A stretch of 64,000 nt of DNA from positions 682,001 through 746,000 of the forward strand of contig NC_063073.1 of NCBI RefSeq assembly GCF_022605165.1. Direction: 5' to 3'. A model generated the notes under the pieces. The model made no database searches. It was not told the DNA's origin and saw only the letters and a list, made by a program, of their open reading frames with translations. Source of the stretch: Purpureocillium takamizusanense. Taxonomy: Eukaryota > Ascomycota > Sordariomycetes > Hypocreales > Ophiocordycipitaceae. The translations under genes and the position numbers were made by a program. Positions 60,701-64,000 of the stretch are shown piece after piece. The stretch's first letter is position 1; every line of letters begins with the position of its first letter.

Positions 60701-61968
60701 TTGCGGTAGCACGCGGGGCCCGGGTGGGCGCCGGCGGACTCGGGGCCGACGGCGAAGAGGCCGTTTCGGAAGAAGAGGCGCGAGCCGCCACCGGCCGCGA
60801 CGGTGTTGATGTCGAGCTGCGGCGACTGGATGGTGACGCCGGCGGTGGTGGTCTCGAAGACGTGCTCGTAGCGGCCCTCGCCGTAGCGCGATACGTCGGT
60901 GCTGGTCCCGCCCATGTCGAAGCCAATGACGGGGGTCTTGGTGTCCTCGTCGTACGAGGTGATGGCGTAGCCGACGACGCCGCCGGCGGGGCCCGAGAGG
61001 ATGGCCTTGAGGCCGGTGAACTTGTCGACGTCGACGAGGCCGCCGTCGCTCTGCATGAACTCGCAGCGCGCGCCCTTGTTGGGGCCCGCTCCCGCGTTGA
61101 CGCTGCGCGTGCCGAGCCCTCCCTCGAAGCCGCCCTGGAAGCCGTCAATGTACCTCCGGATGGCCGGGGTCAGGTAGGCGTCGGCGCAGACCGAGGTGGC
61201 GCGGGGCACGAGCTTGACCATGGGCATGAGCTCGTGGCTGAGCGAGATGTGCTCGAAGCCGACCTCGCGGGCTATCCTGCCGACCTGGGCCTCGTGGTCG
61301 GGGAAGGTGTAGCCGTGCATGAGGCAGACGGCGACGCTGCGGATGCCCTGGTCGTAGACGTCCTTGAGCCTGCGGCGGATGTCCTGGTCGTCGGGGCGCT
61401 TGAGGATGCGGACCGTCTCGCCGGACATGCCGCGGACGAGGACCTCGCCGTGAGCGCCGCCACCGACCTGCGCGCGGGCGGGGGTGACGGTGCGCTCGGG
61501 GTCCTCTGCGTAGTCCTCGAGGGTGACGCGCTCGTCGATCTCGACGACGGCCTCGTAGAGGACGTCTGGTTTCCGGATGGCCAGGTCGAAGATCTTGGGG
61601 CGGGACTGGTTGCCGATGTCGAGGCAGTCGCGGAAGCCGCGGGTGACGACCATGGCGATCTTCTCGCCCTTGCGCTCGAGCAGGGCGTTTGTGGCGACGG
61701 TGGTGCCCATGCGGATGGAGTCGATGTGGGAGGTGTCGAGGGCCTCGCCGCGGGGAATGTCGCGGCCGAGGAAATGGCTCATGATGCGGCGGATGCCCTC
61801 GAGGGGCGCGTCCCTGTAGTTGGCCGGGTCCTCGGAGAGGAGCTTGATGATGATTTCCTCGCCATTGTGCTCGCCCACGCAGTCGGTGAAGGTGCCGCCG
61901 CGGTCGATGGCGATGCGCACGCCGCGGCTCGACGAGGGGGCCGTCGGCGGGGTTGACGAGGCCGTCAT
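57791..61968 (-). CDS. 5-oxoprolinase (HyuA-HyuB fusion)
   Basis: Exons 61968-59657 and 59585-57791 encode 1368 residues. The enzyme uses ATP to open 5-oxoproline to glutamate in the gamma-glutamyl (glutathione) cycle. The N-terminal half is hydantoinase A-like: [48 protein letters not shown] and [10 protein letters not shown]. The C-terminal half is hydantoinase B-like: [35 protein letters not shown] and [17 protein letters not shown]. The 71-bp intron lies between the halves and joins ETKSE to [18 protein letters not shown] (CA)n/(CT)n tract on its strand abuts the start codon. Full length for the family, no break seen. Confidence 0.95.
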
Positions 61969-63363
61969 GCTGTGTGTGTGTGAGTGTGTGAGTGTGTGAG
62001 TGTGAGAGAGAGCGAGTGAGTGAGCAATGTGGATGCTGCAGCTGGCTCTTGTTGGGTGGCTTCCCCCCTCTGCTCAGCTAAAAGTGTCGCTATCACAAGG
62101 CGTGGGTAGTAGCGAGCTGGGGCAGCGGCGTCACACACGATGGAGAGAGGAAGGAGGGGGAGAGAGAGTGCGAGGTGGATTAAAAGTGTCGAGAAGATGA
62201 AGCCGTCCGGCGGGAGCCTCTTTATGAACCTGTTGCGCGCGCGCGCGGCCATCCGTCATGGGGAGGCTCCCCGCCGTTCTCAGTGAGCTTACAGCATAAT
62301 CTATCGTTTTGCGCCGGTGGCGGGGTCCGGCGCGGGGTGGGGTGGGGGAGGCGCGGGTGCAGCCCGGGTGTTTCGCGCGCTGTGGACGTGAGCCCGGTGT
62401 GTGTGTGTGTGTGTGCTCTGGGCTCGCTCGCCAACAAAAAATGCACCCCTGGATTGGATGAATTTGCGGAGCGAGGAGGGGTCCTCCTCGTCGCGGGGTG
62501 AGGGTGCCCGGTGCCTAACCTGCAAGTTTAGTAAGGTAAGTAGTACCTACTAGAGGTAGTACTGTAGGTACCTAAGGTAGTGGAGGTAGCAGCTGTGCTC
62601 AGCGCACCACAGCGCTGGGCGAACTGCCCGCCCATGCCTGCCGCCTACTGGACCCCCCTGAGCCACTGCAATCCTTCCATCTGACCCTGACGGGCAGGGC
62701 ACCGACGACGGGGCGGGGGGCGAGCGAGCGAGCGAGCGGTGGGGCGCCAGCGGACCGGGGTTCCGCCTCCGACGGGTCACCGACGGGGAGCGTCCCCGAG
62801 GCCGATGGCAGCCCCACCCGTGCGCCCGCATGCCCGCCTGCCCGCCCGGCTGGAGGAAGCCAGACTCTGGGGGGGGGGGCTCCACGGCGCAGAATCCCAT
62901 AAGACAAAGGCGACCACGGGCGTCGCAAGTCCGTCTGAGCCGCATGATGCGACGTGAGATGTATAATCCAACCCATGTGTGTGTGTTACACACCCTTTTC
63001 TGTCTTTTGCCTCCTTCCCTCATTACATTACATACATTATTTCTTACACTTACAAGACGGCTTTTGTGGTTGTAGTAGTACAAATCAGGCGCTCGCCGAG
63101 CAGCAACTTACTTTTGTAAGCTTATGATATCCCGTGCCACGCAGAAACATCCCCGTCCTCCACATGCGTACCACGGAAAGAAAAAAAAAAAGGACGCGCT
63201 TCCCAACGCCCGATACGATATTCCCTCTTTTCCTCCCATCCTCCTCGGAGACGCTGCTCCAGACCCCCGCTTCCCCCGCGAGGAGCTGTTTGTCAGCTAC
63301 TTACTGCTTTTGAAGTTTGTACTACTATACCTACCTTAGTTACTGGGCAAAAATGAAAGTCAG
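61969..63363. other. Intergenic / 5-oxoprolinase promoter
   Basis: About 1.4 kb between two same-strand genes, with (TG)n-type repeats at 61970-62025 and 62398-62415 and a TAGGTACC-rich inverted-repeat patch at 62520-62585. No gene supported. Confidence 0.5.
61970..62025. repeat. (TG)n/(GAG)n simple repeat in the 5-oxoprolinase leader
   Basis: TGTG and GAGTG units beginning two bases upstream of the start codon; on the mRNA strand it is a CA/CT-rich leader. Confidence 0.85.
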
Positions 63364-64000
63364 CTAATTCCTAAAGGCAAACAGCGTCAGCACCGCCGCG
63401 TGGTCCGACGTCCACTCGTTGTCCTGGTGGTTCGGCTCCGGCTCTGGGCTCCCGACGACGACGGCGCTCGAGTCGAGCGTCGTCAGCCCGCGGTGGTAGA
63501 CAAAGTCGATGCGGTCGTTGGGCTCGGGGCGGCCCTCGTTGTCGTTGAAGATGGGCGACCAGGTCCAGCCCGGGTCGACGAGGGGATTCGGGTGCGCCTC
63601 GCGGTACGAGTCGCGCAGGCCGGCGTTGGCGGGCGTCACCGACGAGGGCCACGGGAAGTCGCCCACGCCGCAGTGCTGGTAGCGGGTGCGGTCGGTCCAG
63701 TCGAGGTGCGAGGGCGCGTTGAAGTCGCCCGTCAGCACCACGGGCGTCTCGCCCGCCCGCTCCAGCTGCGCGCGCATCGCGTCCACCACCTCGGCGATCT
63801 GCCCCGTGCGGCCCGACTCGCCCTCGCGGTCCATGACCTCCTCCTTGCTCCGGTGGTCGAAGCAAAAGTCGTAGGGCCCGTACGGGTCGTAGCCCAGGTG
63901 GACGTTCCACACGATGACCTCGCGGCCCCCGTCCAGCCGCACCCGCACCGACCCGCCCCGGCCCACGGGTTCGTAGCGCTCCACCATGGGGTATCGCGAG
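63364..64000 (-). CDS. Endonuclease/exonuclease/phosphatase-fold hydrolase, 3' part
   Basis: The C-terminal 211 residues or so; the start lies right of the window. EEP (DNase I-like) marks are IVWNVHLGYDPYGPYDF, VVLTGDFNAPSHLDWTD (metal and catalytic Asp/Asn), PNDRIDFVYHRG and the final EWTSDHAAVLTLF (catalytic Asp-His). It probably hydrolyses a phosphodiester or phosphomonoester. WTWSPIFNDNEGRPEPNDRIDF resembles secreted fungal members of the fold, but the missing N-terminus would decide secretion. The frame remains open to the window edge. Confidence 0.85.
   Translation of the reverse strand, partial: SRYPMVERYEPVGRGGSVRVRLDGGREVIVWNVHLGYDPYGPYDFCFDHRSKEEVMDREGESGRTGQIAEVVDAMRAQLERAGETPVVLTGDFNAPSHLDWTDRTRYQHCGVGDFPWPSSVTPANAGLRDSYREAHPNPLVDPGWTWSPIFNDNEGRPEPNDRIDFVYHRGLTTLDSSAVVVGSPEPEPNHQDNEWTSDHAAVLTLFAFRN

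Noticed and set aside
59626..61956. 776-codon open frame on the plus strand
   Set aside because: It lies exactly opposite the 5-oxoprolinase exon and is an antisense artefact of G/C-rich third positions; Val/Leu/Gly/Asp-rich composition with no motif.

Overview
This is a nuclear segment of a filamentous ascomycete. Genes are split by many short introns of about 45-130 bp with fungal GTRNGT donors and CTRAC branch sites. Codon third positions favour G and C, and the gene set (OMA1, Nup85, Aco2-type aconitase, SCY1-like protein, dynamin-like GTPase, fungal ubiquitin-like-domain protein) is Pezizomycotina-type. Intergenic words such as GTACTTCGTAC and GGTACCTA suggest Sordariomycetes, perhaps Hypocreales; that placement is inference. 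I see no transposon, rRNA gene, CRISPR array or AT-rich RIP island.

Layout. 1-1600: end of a LaeA-like methyltransferase (+) facing a DUF985 cupin (-). 2829-7564: OMA1 peptidase (+), small cytochrome b5-like protein (+), membrane-anchored histidine-phosphatase-family protein (-). 9153-12568: six-cysteine secreted protein (+), PLP decarboxylase (+), DUF2462 protein (-). 13334-21339: multi-exon ubiquitin-like-domain protein (+), dynamin-like GTPase (-), SCY1-like pseudokinase (-) with two GC-AG introns. 22995-30715: unrecognised basic protein (+), Aco2-type aconitase (-), Nup85 (-). 31652-37486: glutathione-dependent formaldehyde dehydrogenase (+), P450 (+), endonuclease III (+). 39132-44744: AN1 zinc-finger protein (-), a gene-free block of 5.1 kb, then two tandem intron-containing tRNA-His genes (-). 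45580-54737: AidB-like acyl-CoA dehydrogenase (+), eight-cysteine secreted protein (-), ADGF-type adenosine deaminase (+), NmrA-like protein (-). 57791-64000: fused 5-oxoprolinase (-) and the 3' part of an EEP-fold hydrolase (-).

The genes do not form one pathway. Most are housekeeping: mitochondrial quality control, TCA/lysine metabolism, nuclear pore, base-excision repair, glutathione and formaldehyde metabolism. Lineage-specific parts are the two secreted cysteine-rich proteins, the ubiquitin-like-domain protein, the P450 and the left-edge methyltransferase. Formaldehyde dehydrogenase and 5-oxoprolinase both touch glutathione chemistry but lie 26 kb apart, so no operon-like logic is claimed. 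Exon junctions were placed by hand from splice consensus, reading frame and family conservation; uncertain ones are flagged.
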